The position numbers and the translations under genes were made by a program. Below are positions 1 to 8,845 of a DNA stretch of 64,000 bases, in pieces. Under the pieces are notes generated by a model, which saw only the letters and a program-made list of their open reading frames with translations, made no database searches and was not told the DNA's origin. Location of the stretch: NCBI GenBank assembly GCA_014529385.2, contig CM043966.1:98071587-98135586 (forward strand), read 5' to 3'. Numbering within the stretch: position 1 is the first letter of the stretch; each line of letters starts with the position of its first letter. The stretch is from Adiantum capillus-veneris (Eukaryota; Streptophyta; Polypodiopsida; Polypodiales; Pteridaceae).

Positions 1-708
1 TGTGAGGTTCGGGACTTGATCTGCGGTGTCTAAGGGCTGAAAACTGAAAACGCTGATGCTTCTTGGTGTTCCATTGCGGTGAATCTGCAAAACGTTGGGG
101 CTGATCTGCAAATAAAAAACGCTAGGCTGAAAATGGTTTTGCTGTCGTCGGATGTTCTGCAAATGCAAAACGCTAGGTTGATCTGCTGTGTCGTGTTGAC
201 GCCGGGCTGATCTGCTGTGCACAAATCGCCAAGGCTGGTCTTGTAGATAAAAATCGCTAGGGTTGTCCTGCTGATGCAGAAAACGCTAGGCCTCTTGGGT
301 TCTGTCGAGAAGTTGCCTATTAAGTTGTCTGTTGAGCGAGTGCTCTTGTTGTCGCTTCTGCCAATTAGTGCTAGTTTAGGTTTGCTTATATACAAACTAA
401 CTCAATTTGCCCTACCTACTTTCCAACAAAAGTCACTTAAAAATAATAAGTGAAAAATATCAAAAATAGGGAAAATAGGCTACATGCACTGGAAAATTCC
501 TCTGAAGGATTCTGATGGGAATGCTTATGATCATGCTGTGTGCAACCAGAGGATATGCATCTACACTAAGTGACTGGCCATGCACGGTCTACGAATAGAT
601 TCACAAAAGTGCCAGATCACTTCTAAATCTAGACTGATTGGACTAACTGAACCCTTGTCATGCTGTAGCTTGTCCACGGACACATAGGGTTGGATGTGTC
701 ACGTGACA
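1..708 (-). repeat. 3' LTR of element A (truncated by window edge)
   Basis: Closely similar to 3215-3926, including the terminal TGTCACGTGACACATCC read on the minus strand. A TATATAAG box lies at 385-392 (minus). Downstream of it the strand carries many copies of a CCTAGCGTTTT-like motif, seen on the plus strand as aaaacgctagg. Short ORFs in this segment are treated as non-coding LTR sequence. Confidence 0.92.
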
Positions 709-720
709 TCCCCTCCTTTT
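709..720 (-). other. Polypurine tract of element A
   Basis: Minus strand reads AAAAGGAGGGGA and directly abuts the first base of the 3' LTR at 708. This is the expected position of the plus-strand primer of an LTR retrotransposon and fixes both the element's orientation and its LTR boundary. Confidence 0.9.
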
Positions 721-851
721 CAAAGTGAGGTACTGGTACCGAACTGTATGGCGTCGAGGGAGATCGCCAATAGCATCCGGAATCTTGGAAGGGACTCTTC
801 GTTGGCCCACTCTGATGTGTGGGTCGTGCGGTACTTGAACTTCATAAAGGT

Positions 852-1127
852 CTACAACGCTTGCTTCTTTGGGCCGCGCCGAAAGCGACACAAAGTCTCT
901 TGTGGCTCCTTCGATGCTTCAACTTCGTCGAGTGTCATGCTTCTTTCTTCTTCAAGAATCTCCATGGCTGAAAATTTCTGAACCCATTTCCAACACAAAA
1001 CCATGAACATACCTATTCTATGTAAAGTGATTGGAAAAAATCTCGTCTTCCTCAAAGACTGTGCATGCAATGTAGATGAACAAAGAGACGGAGTGCCAAA
1101 CCGTTCACCACACACACACACAAACAA
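852..1127 (-). CDS. Weak ORF in the 3' interior of element A
   Basis: A 91-codon ORF between the long A ORF and the polypurine tract. The middle (METLEEERS-like acidic stretch followed by a basic RFRRGPKK tail) is hydrophilic and lacks any domain I recognise; the N-terminal part is Cys-rich low complexity from a (CA)n tract. It may be a decayed pol or gag tail, or chance. Codons continue open past the stop in another frame towards the polypurine tract, which hints at a broken longer frame. No function is proposed. Confidence 0.2.
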   Translation of the reverse strand: MFVCVCGERFGTPSLCSSTLHAQSLRKTRFFPITLHRIGMFMVLCWKWVQKFSAMEILEEERSMTLDEVEASKEPQETLCRFRRGPKKQAL

Positions 1128-1442
1128 TGAGATCGAATCTTTCTCTTATGATGTAAAGCAATCAACTGTGGCAATTCACAATGGAAATGCCCATGCTTGG
1201 TGCTCATACTTTCATGTGCTCTTTCGACAACTGTGTCGTGCTAAGGGAGAGACATGGAATGTGACTTCCTTGAATGCATACTTTTCAGCTTTTCATGAAC
1301 AATCCGCATACATTAGTGCTCATTCATGAGTGAAACGTGCTCAACGTACAATATGTCATGCCTAGGAAAAGGGATCACATAAAGACGCTGACTAAAATAC
1401 AGGAAACGATCACGAATGAAACACTCGAACAACGCGTGCGTA

Positions 1443-2255
1443 CTAATCATGCGAACACATAATACTTCCTGTGAGGGTTCGTGGACCTAGGCTCGAGAGC
1501 CAAGATCGGTTCTTCCTGAAGGGGTTCTTTGGACCTAGGCTTGAGAGCCAAGATCGATCCTTCGTGATTGATCGAATCTGCAACGAGGTTAGCTTCCTAG
1601 AAAAAGCATCAACTAACTCATCATCCTTATGAACAATCACGTCATCTTCATGCAAATCATCATGCTTGTGGGAAATCACATCTTGATCATACAAATCATC
1701 ATGCTCATCATTAATATCCAAATCATCATGCTCATCATTATCATCCAAATCATCATGCATATCATTGTCATTCAAACCATCATGCAAATCATTGTCATTC
1801 AAATTATCATGCAAATTCTGTGTCTCATGCTTGGGAGAAGAAGAGACTGAGAGAGTCTCTGTCTCCTGAATCTCTTGCATCTGTGCGTGCACTTGAGAAA
1901 AGAGTCGCAAGAACTCTTGCATGTGTCGGTCGCTCTGTTCTTGTCTTGCTTTGGCTGCCTTTCTTTCTGCTTCTCTTTCTACTTTGCTTTCTGCGTGTCT
2001 GCGATCCATTTCTGCTTTTCTTTCTGTGTGTCTGCGATCCATTTCTACTTTTCTTTTTGCGTGTCTTGCTTCGCGTTCTAACTTCATGTCCATCACCATC
2101 TTGTCGAAAGCCTCCATAGGAGTTAGTGCAATCCTTGACGTAGATGGGGAAGGGGGAGGGTCGGAAAAACCTCCTGGTGGGGAAAATTCTTCTTCGCCTC
2201 TCTCATGCTCATCACCTCTAAGCGAAGTATCCATTCCGCTTTGAGTGATGACCAT
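1443..2255 (-). CDS. Element A internal ORF: coiled-coil plus acidic-repeat protein, unknown function
   Basis: 270 codons, the only long ORF inside element A. From the N terminus: an acidic/Pro-rich start (residues 1-45); a strongly charged segment at about 50-130 with repeated RHAERKAEMDRR-type units, probably a long helix or coiled coil; then a 9-residue acidic repeat of the form HDDLDDNDE, five copies at about 147-191, followed by two longer HDDLxxDDVIxHK copies; and near the C terminus a duplicated RSWLSSLGP segment. There is no CCHC zinc knuckle and no protease or polymerase motif. By position it occupies the gag slot. It could be a divergent gag or a captured host fragment. The ATG follows the leader and the frame has no internal stop. 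The strand opposite is open only because of the repeats. Confidence 0.5.
   Translation of the reverse strand: MVITQSGMDTSLRGDEHERGEEEFSPPGGFSDPPPSPSTSRIALTPMEAFDKMVMDMKLEREARHAKRKVEMDRRHTERKAEMDRRHAESKVEREAERKAAKARQEQSDRHMQEFLRLFSQVHAQMQEIQETETLSVSSSPKHETQNLHDNLNDNDLHDGLNDNDMHDDLDDNDEHDDLDINDEHDDLYDQDVISHKHDDLHEDDVIVHKDDELVDAFSRKLTSLQIRSITKDRSWLSSLGPKNPFRKNRSWLSSLGPRTLTGSIMCSHD
1487..1562. repeat. 29-bp direct duplication within the A ORF
   Basis: Bases 1487-1515 and 1534-1562 are near-identical copies starting cctaggct and ending at a catcg/tt-rich tail. They encode the repeated RSWLSSLGP segment at the C terminus of the A ORF; spacing of 47 bp suggests a slippage or short tandem duplication. 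Confidence 0.75.
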
Positions 2256-2267
2256 TCTGAAGTCGTG

Positions 2268-2360
2268 GGTTCTTGTGGTCTTGGGTTCTTAAGTTCACGA
2301 GGAACTTGGGTTCTTGGGGATCTTAGTTCTTAGGGTTCTTGAGTTCTTGAGGTTCTTCTG
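2268..2360. repeat. GGTTCTT short-repeat tract in the A leader
   Basis: About a dozen imperfect copies of ggttctt/gttctta in 93 bp, just upstream (minus sense) of the A ORF start, so AAGAACC-rich in the element's leader. Simple-sequence expansion; no function visible. Confidence 0.6.
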
Positions 2361-2701
2361 TAGCTTGCAATCTGTGTTCGAGAAGCATCTTCTCTTCACC
2401 CGAGTTCTGCTCTTTACCACGGGCGCACCCCTTGGCGGCCTTGCGCCCACACCAAGGTTGCTTTTTCCCACCTCACGTTGATTGGCCGGCTGCTAAGTGC
2501 ACGGTCCGCTCTCAATGAGTGAAAAGAGGCACAAGGGGAGGTTGGACAAGCCCTTCTTTCTTGGGATTCCTGTCACTCTTCAAAAACACGATTAGGAATC
2601 CACACGCCCAAGCGAACTTGGGTTCATGCGACCTCAACAAGCAAAAAAAATTGTTGTGATTCTTGTGGTTCTTTCCTTGAGTGATACAGAACACTGCCAA
2701 A

Positions 2702-2713
2702 GCTCTGATACCA
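2702..2713 (-). other. Primer binding site of element A (tRNA-iMet type)
   Basis: Minus strand reads TGGTATCAGAGC, one base after the LTR end. It is the standard plant retrotransposon primer site complementary to the 3' end of initiator-Met tRNA, and it identifies the adjacent LTR as the 5' LTR. Confidence 0.93.
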
Positions 2714-2714
2714 A

Positions 2715-3926
2715 TGTTAGGTGCAGCGGAATGAATGTTTGAACTTTGCTCAAGATGAGTGCTCCGAACTGTACTCAAGGTTCCTTTTTGTTCTTATGGA
2801 AGAAAGAGCCTTCCGTTCTTAATGAGAGAGTGCAATGATCACAACAAAGTGAATGGACACTGTGCGTGCAAGTGTATGAGACTGAGAGATAGAGAGAGAA
2901 GGAAATACGACACCAAGATGTTGTAAAACCCTCCTCGTAAGGCCCCACTCTTGTCGGCGAGAGTGGTCTACTATTGATTGCACAAATCTCTACAATGCTT
3001 GGACTTGCCGACAATGTCGACGACGTTGAGGACGACGACGAGACGGCTGAAATCTGGAAATCTTGTATTTGCTGAATTCTGACTCTATGTCGATGATGAC
3101 AGCGATGACAACGATGCAACGACGACGCACTGAAAACGCAGATGCTGAAATCTGCGTTTTCCGGGATGAAACTGTAAACCTTGCGGGATCTGACCGTGCG
3201 GCGAGGATGTGCTGCGGGAAGGTGAGATCTGCGAGGTTCGGGACTTGATCTGCGGTGTCTAAGGGCTGAAAACTGAAAATGCTGATGCTTCTTGGTGTTC
3301 CGTCGCGGTGAATCTGCAAAACGTTGGGGCTGATCTGCAAATAAAAAACGCTAGGCTGAAAATGGGTTTGCTGTCGTCGGATGTTTTGCAAATGCGAAAC
3401 GCTAGGCTGGTCTACTGCGTCGTGTTGACGCCGGGCTGATCTGCTATGCACAAATCGCCAAGGCTGGTCTTGTAGATGAAAAACGCTAGGGTTGTCCTGC
3501 TGATGCACAAAACGCTAGGCCTCTTGGGTTCTGCTGAGAAGTTGCCTGTTGAGCGAGTGCTCCTGCTTCCTCTTCTGCCAATTAGTGCTAGTCTAGGTTT
3601 GCTTATATACAAACCTACTCAATTTGCCCTACCTACTTTTCAACAAAAGTCACTTAAAAATAATAAGTGAAAAATAGGGAAAATAGGCTAAATGCACTGG
3701 AAAATTTCCCTGAAGGATTCTGATGGATTCTGATGGGAATGCTTATGATCATGCTGTGTGCAACCAGACGATATTCATCTACACTAAGTGACTGGGCATT
3801 CACGGTCTACGAATAGACTCACAAAAGTGCCAGCTCACTTCTAAATCTAGACTGACTGGACTGACTGAACCCTTGTCGTGATGTAGCTTGTCCACAGACA
3901 CATAGGGTTGGATGTGTCACGTGACA
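2715..3926 (-). repeat. 5' LTR of element A (1212 bp)
   Basis: Starts TGTCACGTGACA and ends ...CACCTAACA in minus sense, so TG...CA ended. It contains a TATATAAG box at 3602-3609 (minus) and, downstream in the presumed R/U5 leader, a cluster of CCTAGCGTTTT-like motifs at about 3270-3530. Then comes a GAC/GTC-rich trinucleotide zone at 3005-3130, and finally the promoter-distal end with an inverted-repeat ctctcgccgacgagag-like stem near 2950-2970. ORFs on both strands here are incidental. Confidence 0.93.
3602..3609 (-). promoter_or_regulatory. LTR TATA box of element A
   Basis: TATATAAG in minus sense, conserved at 385-392 in the other LTR and at 34409-34416 in the inverted copy. Transcription would start about 30 nt downstream, placing the AGCGTTTT cluster inside the transcript leader. 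Placement is by motif only. Confidence 0.6.
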
Positions 3927-4779
3927 CTTTTAGGCTTTTTACGTGTGATTCTATGTGACGACTGTCTCTTGAAAGAAGTTTGGCTCTACTCTCTGAAAGT
4001 TAGAACAAAAAGCAACTTCCTAAAACCCTTGTGCGTTACTTTTTGCCTACACATCCACCTACACTATCACAAAGTGATGACATGGCACTCGATACACGAT
4101 AGTGCCACCAACTCAATATTTTACAATACGACATAGAAGAGGAGGTGCTACAAAGTCTAGTGCAACCCATGTCCACTCTTTAGTCATCTTGTATCAGTCT
4201 GCCTTTGGAGTTAGTGAGTTACCGACTTCACTTCTCTTGTGTTCTCACGTGTTCCCGTGCTCGTGTTGTTAGCATCTCTCTAGATTCGTTCAATCAGTCC
4301 CAGTTTCTCCCAGGGACAGGTGTTAAGAAGTTAGAGTGATAGCATCACTCTAGATTGGTTCAGTCGGTCCCATTTTCTCCTAGGGACAGGGCTGTTTTGT
4401 GGCTGTGCCCAGCCAGTGTGAGGCAGTTTTCTTAGGTCAGGATACTTTAGCCATGTCTAGCCTAGGGTTTTGACTTTGTTCCATATCCATGTAGGCTCCT
4501 TGGCTTTAGGGGTCCCCCCCCCCCTTGGGGCATCTAGGGGGGACCTCGTTAGCATAGCAGATCAGCCCTAGAGGGGAGCGCCCTCCCTTGGATGCCCATG
4601 TGGGCTTTCAGATGGAGGCCGGCAGGCAAGAGGCAGGGGGGGGCAGCCCTAGCGTTTTCGGGCAGCCTCCCACACTTGCCTTTTTTTGGGCAGCCAACCA
4701 TGAGCGGTAGTTGGAGAGATGCACAACAATACGGGTAGCCAATCAGATATGGGGCGGTCCTTACACATAGGCTACGGTT
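3927..4779. other. Unassigned spacer between elements A and F
   Basis: No coding region found. It contains a diverged direct repeat (about 4269-4320 and 4343-4389, sharing an agcatc..ctctagatt..ttca..cagtc core with a gggacagg end), a C10 run at 4516-4525, G-rich runs near 4640, and a single ccctagcgttttcgg motif at 4650-4664 resembling the A/D leader motif. It may be old transposon sequence. Confidence 0.5.
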
Positions 4780-5704
4780 TGTCACAAAGTTGTTGTCACA
4801 ATACGAGCACCACGTGCCAATAGAAAAGAACAGACTAAATGGACTTTTAGCACTTCAATAGCAACTAAATTGAAAGAGAGACACGACACGCGACACGGAG
4901 TGGCGAAATTCCACCCCAAAGAGTATTGGCCCCAAACCTTGGCACCCCTTTCGGTATTTCTTTATATTGCATCAACACAGTACAAGCCGGTACTCCAAAC
5001 TCTGCACCTTCTCTAGGAAGCATGCCAAAGAATGAGCCCTAGCCCCATATTTAAACGCCCTTGGCTATTAAAAGCATTTACAGTGAAAAGCTTCAAACTC
5101 AAAAGCATCTGGTCCAAAAGCGATGCCCAAATGCTGCCATTGTAAATCACGGAAATCCGTACAACTGCCATGTCAACAGTTAGCCCGAGACGCGGAAATC
5201 CGTACAATCTGCCACGTCATCATGTCAACGCAAAATCAGGGGTTTTCGTATAGTTGCCATGTCATCAAATCAACGCAGATTGCGGAGATCCGTACAATTT
5301 CTCCGTTCTTCAGTGGGTCGAGTCGTCGACACGTCAGCAGTTTGTGACAGTTGTGATGTGGCATCTCCTAACTTGTAGAATTTGGCTAAGTAGCCCTAAG
5401 AGGGGTTAGGGTTAAAAACCTAGCCCTACTAACTTACAGAACCCGATTGAGGGGCCTAAAACCTTTTAACATAAAGCAGGAACCCAACATTGCGTAAACT
5501 ATGTTGACGTGGCGTATTGTACGGACACGCCCAGAATTCGCGTTGATTGTACGGAGTTTCCGGATTTTGCATTGCTGCCCAAGGGGCACCAGATTTTGGA
5601 CTTCATGCTTTTAGAAGTGTGGCTTTTCATTGTAACTGCTTTTGGATAAGCCAGGGGCCTTTAAATACAGAGTCAAGGCCTCACTTTTTGTTAGATCTAT
5701 CACA
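4780..5704 (+). repeat. 5' LTR of element F (interrupted by solo LTR G)
   Basis: Begins TGTCACAAAG and ends ...ATCTATCACA, directly before the primer site. Removing solo LTR G and one TSD copy leaves about 364 bp. A TTTAAATA box at 5661-5668 is a plausible TATA equivalent. The TGTCACAA start resembles that of the B and G LTRs, consistent with related gypsy families. Confidence 0.75.
4794..5349 (-). mobile_element. Solo LTR G (gypsy, B-related) inside F's LTR
   Basis: A 556-bp unit with ends TGTCACAAAC...ATTGTGACA in minus sense, flanked by perfect 5-bp duplications gttgt (4789-4793 and 5350-5354). There is no primer site, polypurine tract or coding sequence. Similarity to the B LTR includes the ggccccaaa..ttggcaccccttTCGGTAtttc block near 4930-4965. 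Two flanks with an identical TSD and one LTR are the signature of intra-element LTR recombination. Confidence 0.9.
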
Positions 5705-5705
5705 G

Positions 5706-5717
5706 TGGTATCCGAGC
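5706..5717 (+). other. Primer binding site of element F
   Basis: TGGTATCCGAGC, one mismatch from the iMet-type site TGGTATCAGAGC, one base after the LTR end. It sets plus orientation. Confidence 0.8.
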
Positions 5718-5768
5718 TCAGACAATTCTTCCTCTGGGGAAGATCTGATCCCTTTTTCTGCAACACAC

Positions 5769-5930
5769 ATGGATTCTCGCAGTGCGTCCGGAGAACAGAG
5801 AGGTGTTCCATTGACTACCCAACTGCGTGATGATGAAGTCAACCCCAACCGTAGTGGGGGTTCAATAGATACCAATGGGACTTATGACGGGAGGGAGGCC
5901 TCTTTCCGAGGAATGGAGGGAAGAGCGTGA
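5769..5930 (+). pseudogene. Element F gag, N-terminal part (cut by D insertion)
   Basis: The ATG at 5769 follows a ~50-nt leader after the primer site. The frame (54 codons) is Ser/Arg/Asp-rich and hydrophilic, typical of the disordered start of a gypsy gag. It stops at 5930, but related coding continues in another frame through MEYER-like and VDxCAK-like residues to 6013, where copia D is inserted. The continuation lies at 32499. B's gag has the corresponding MERQRLIDDATK segment. Frameshift and stops make it non-functional. Confidence 0.65.
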
Positions 5931-6013
5931 CTCGTTCCCGCCAAGCGAATCTGACAAGATGGAGTACGAGCGTTGACTGCAAGTTGACACGTGTGCTAAA
6001 TAAATGATCAAGT

Positions 6014-6383
6014 TGTGAGAGTGAGTAGCGGAAAGAGTGTGAGCCACGCGTGCCGAAAACGCTCGAGCGAGAGAGAGAGAAAACAGAAGTGCTTTGCAAA
6101 TGATACTCTCAATACACAATCTTTGAATGACTACAAGGCCCTAAGCATTCTATTTATAGAATCTTAGGTTGAGGTTGGGCAAAAATGTGTAACTGGTGCA
6201 AAAAACATAAAAGCCCAAAAATGGCTAAAAATGTGTACACCCAGCCAGGCTCAGATAATGACTAGCCGAACACGTGCTAAAAGTGTCTGCCCCATGCAAT
6301 CTACATCATGTGCGATCGGTGGCCAACCCGGGACAATCACTAGCCGTACAAAATGGCGAAGCAACGGTGGTGTGACTCTAACA
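6014..6383 (-). repeat. 3' LTR of copia D
   Basis: Starts TGTTAGAGTC and ends CTCTCACA in minus sense; counterpart of 32124-32493. It includes a TCTATTTATAGAAT-like TATA region near 6148-6160 and a (GA)n stretch at 6064-6080. Confidence 0.92.
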
Positions 6384-6395
6384 CCCCCTCTCAGC
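6384..6395 (-). other. Polypurine tract of copia D
   Basis: Minus strand GCTGAGAGGGGG immediately upstream of the 3' LTR. Confidence 0.85.
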
Positions 6396-7124
6396 ACCGA
6401 ATGTTGAGACAACACAGAGGAGTCGAAGGTGAGAGGCCAAATTCCACTGAGGTTCAGCCTTCGTGAAGATGTCTGCTGCATTGTCCGCTGTAGGAACATA
6501 CTCCAAATGAAGATCTCTAGCGAAAACCCGCTCTCGCACATAGTGGTAGTGCACCTCAATGTTCTTTGTCCGAGCGTGAAAGATAGGGTTCTTGGCAATA
6601 GCAATGCAACTCTGATTGTCGCACAAAAGACAAGTCGTAGCAGTCTGGGGAAAACACAACTCTCCTAGTAATCTCCGTAGCCATATGGCCTCACAAGCAG
6701 CATAGCAAGCTGCTCTGTACTCCACCTCTGTAGAAGATAGGGCAACGGTGGGTTGCCACTTGCTGCTCCATGAAATGGGTCCCGAGCCGTGTGAAAAGTA
6801 CTCCTGTAGTAGAGCGCTGAGTATCTGGATTTCCTGCCCAATCTGAATCGCACCAACCAAGTAGGTGCAACCCTTGGAGCGACCATAGAACACACCATGG
6901 TCCAAGGTGCCACTGATGTACCGCAAAGTACGTTGGGCACACTGCCAATGTCGCTGATGAGGTTGGATGTTGAAGGAACCGAGGACAGAAACTATGTAAT
7001 AGATGTCTGGTCGGGAATAAGTCAGCCATACGAGGCAGCCAACAACTCCTGTACTGCTCCAAGTCAATCCGTGGGGAAGGATTGTGAAGCGTCCATCTCT
7101 GTCTGCATGGCACGCTTCCAGCAA
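6384..7124 (-). pseudogene. Copia D RT C-terminus and RNase H
   Basis: The minus frame from about 7124 shows the end of copia RT (GVVGCLVWLTYSRPDI..SVLG..QPHQRHWQ..RTLRYISGT) followed by RNase H with SSTEVEYRA, CDNQSCIAIAKNP, HARTKNIEVHYHYVRE and ADIFTK, the usual conserved blocks. A frameshift near 6850 splits the DSDWAG..STTG region between two frames. The open frame runs into the LTR and ends at 6378. The upstream RT core with the YVDD catalytic box is absent: codons matching the pre-RT linker at about 7064 lead almost directly into the post-RT block. Confidence 0.88.
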
Positions 7125-7681
7125 TCATGCTGGAGTGCTTCCTCCACCGAGGAAGGCTCAACTGGTGAAGCTTGAATCTGAGACATGAGAGTAAAGTTCA
7201 CGAACTCTGTGCCATCATAAACTTGCCTGTCCTTGAGGCGTGCAGAATGTCGAGGCTGTCCAGGGTTTGGCGGGTCTGGTACCTTCATGACTCCAGAGGA
7301 AGAAACCGTAGAGTAGAGCCAACATGAACTAACTTCTCCTTGCGAGGTGGGGCTTCCTCCACCCAAGGAGAACCATCATTCACATCAGAATTTAATTCTG
7401 ACATGGCATGATCGGGTGAAGTAACTGGCTGCGGAACAGGAACAGGAACAGGAACAGGAACAGGAACAGGAACAGGAACAGGAACAGGAACAGGAACAGG
7501 AACAGGTAGGAGGTGGACGAGGAGGAGGTAGGGAAGGTATAGGCTTGGATGCTGCCCCCTCTGCAGGTGTGCTGAAGAGCTCCATGAAAGTCACATCACG
7601 GCTAACTGTGGTGGTCTTGGCGTCAGGATCATAAAGCCGATATCCGTCAGACTCTCGTGAATAGCCTAGGAAGATGAGTTT
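7064..7681 (-). pseudogene. Copia D integrase C-terminal linker / pre-RT region
   Basis: From the B insertion point at 7681 the minus frame reads a LIFLGYS..GYRLYDP..VSRDVTF block typical of the end of copia integrase, then a Pro-rich linker with a hexanucleotide expansion at 7433-7506, and RHSARLKDRQ and EALQHDCWKRAMQTEMDA, the usual residues just before RT. After this the expected RT core is missing. At least one frameshift separates 7385-7681 from 7064-7366. Upstream integrase continues at 20893 beyond element B. Confidence 0.85.
7433..7506. repeat. (GGAACA)n hexanucleotide microsatellite inside copia D
   Basis: About twelve tandem copies of ggaaca. On the coding strand (tgttcc)n it would read as alternating Cys-Ser or Val-Pro/Phe-Leu depending on frame. 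It lies in the variable integrase-RT linker, which tolerates expansion. Confidence 0.9.
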
Positions 7682-8267
7682 TGTAACAGACTTGGACACT
7701 CCAAGTCAAGAATCTACCGCAACAGCACCAAATAACCACTTCAAAACAGTTCACAGTTCACAATTAATTCGACATTGGCCCGACGGACTTCCGTGCCTAG
7801 AGATATTGGCCCCAAAGAATGGCACCCCTTTCGGTACAAAGGATGCCAAAAGCAGAGCCCAAAAAGCTTATTTAAAAAGCTTGCCATAAAATTCTGCCCT
7901 TAGGCTTTCAATTTTAAAGCTTCTTTAAAAATTAAAAGCCCTTTCTCTCTCTCTTTCAATTACGTAGAAAATAAAGCAACAAAAGCTTTGTGTAGACTTT
8001 CAGCCAACGTTTGCGTAATAAAAAACAGCCAGCACTCGCGTAGAAAGAACCTGCCGTACAACTCTCCACGTACCAGCTTATCCGTATGTTGCCTTCCCGG
8101 ATTTACGCCGCAAATTGTGGGCCTGACCGTACTGTGCAACTACGTCATCACTTCAGCCAGCCAACCACGTCATCATTTCTTGCGTGTGGTATGGGCAGCC
8201 ACGTCAGCCTGCAACAGAGAGTGTATGTGTGTGTGTTGTGGGCACGCCACGTCACAGGTTTGTGACA
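7682..8267 (-). repeat. 3' LTR of chromovirus B (586 bp, internal deletion)
   Basis: Minus-sense ends TGTCACAAAC...TCTGTTACA. Relative to the 703-bp 5' LTR it lacks about 115 bp after the ccctttcggta block; the missing segment is bounded by ggta in the longer copy, suggesting a microhomology deletion. Confidence 0.93.
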
Positions 8268-8279
8268 TACCCCCCTCTT
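8268..8279 (-). other. Polypurine tract of chromovirus B
   Basis: Minus strand AAGAGGGGGGTA directly before the 3' LTR. The same sequence precedes the LTR at 36916 in the truncated B relative. Confidence 0.9.
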
Positions 8280-8845
8280 GAAAGCATTGTAATCGCCCTC
8301 GATTACGCCTGCAAAACAGACAGAAACGATAAACTGCCTTAGCAGACATTGACTGTTAGTACCTACGCACTAGGAACACACATCTAGCACATGTACCAAG
8401 CGACAGTCACATCACACGACATCATAGGACATCACATGACATTCAACATTCTTTCGGATCTTAGGCGGCAATGTAGCTAGCAATCACATCTAGATCCAAT
8501 CGGGACCTCATAGATATAGATGCCCAATTAACTAACCCCTATTGCAACCATGTCTATTCGAGATCATTTAGACCAAAATGTTGCAGTCATTTCGTCTATC
8601 AGTTCCTGCACTTAAAAACAGGTCAAGAACAAATCAGTTTCATATTCCGAAATTTCATTTCATAAAGTCATACAGCAGAATACTGTCAGCTCTAAGTATC
8701 CCTGAAGCTCAAAGAGACATTAGTGACTCTATTATTCTAAAAATCAAGGCATCTGTTGACAAAGGAGCGAAGTAACTCCCCTCTTGTGCATCCCACTGCA
8801 GCAGATCTGCGGCCAAGCTGAATTCTGGGTTCCATTTGGAGTAGA
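8280..8845 (-). other. 3' untranslated region of chromovirus B
   Basis: About 570 bp between the integrase stop and the polypurine tract, with no conserved ORF. It is shared with 36080-36900 in inverted orientation, where part of it is tandemly duplicated. It contains short catcaca/tgatgt-type repeats at 8405-8440. Confidence 0.8.

Larger units (their letters stand above)
1..3926 (-). mobile_element. Non-autonomous LTR retrotransposon, family A (left end beyond window)
   Basis: Read on the minus strand the parts come in order: 5' LTR (3926-2715), primer binding site (2713-2702), a ~2 kb interior, polypurine tract (720-709) and the 3' LTR (708 to beyond base 1). The two LTRs match closely over the shared ~700 bp and both start with a TGTCACGTGACA palindrome. 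The interior holds one long ORF (270 aa) and no recognisable protease, integrase, reverse transcriptase or RNase H. This is the architecture of a LARD/TRIM-like element that depends on a partner for enzymes; the dependence is inferred. Base 3926 is followed by ctttt, one side of the target duplication; the other side is outside the window. Further A-family LTRs lie at 21235-24273, 34187-35253 and 35254-35940. Confidence 0.9.

Noticed and set aside
30-395. 121-codon minus ORF with LAFFICR-like repeated peptides
   Set aside because: It lies wholly inside the A 3' LTR; its repeats come from the AGCGTTTT DNA motif, and the matching frame in the other LTR copies is not conserved in length.
1629-1850. 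Plus-strand Ile/Met-rich ORF
   Set aside because: Antisense shadow of the acidic repeat in the A ORF.
2990-3508. 172-codon minus ORF in the A 5' LTR
   Set aside because: LTR sequence; the frame is disrupted in the other A LTRs and has no domain.
1-3926. CRISPR-like or regulatory repeat array from evenly repeated aaaacgctagg
   Set aside because: Spacing is irregular, repeats are short and degenerate, and the array sits within an LTR of a plant element.
7385-7560. Cys-Ser repeat protein
   Set aside because: Product of the (GGAACA)n microsatellite read in one frame of the D linker.
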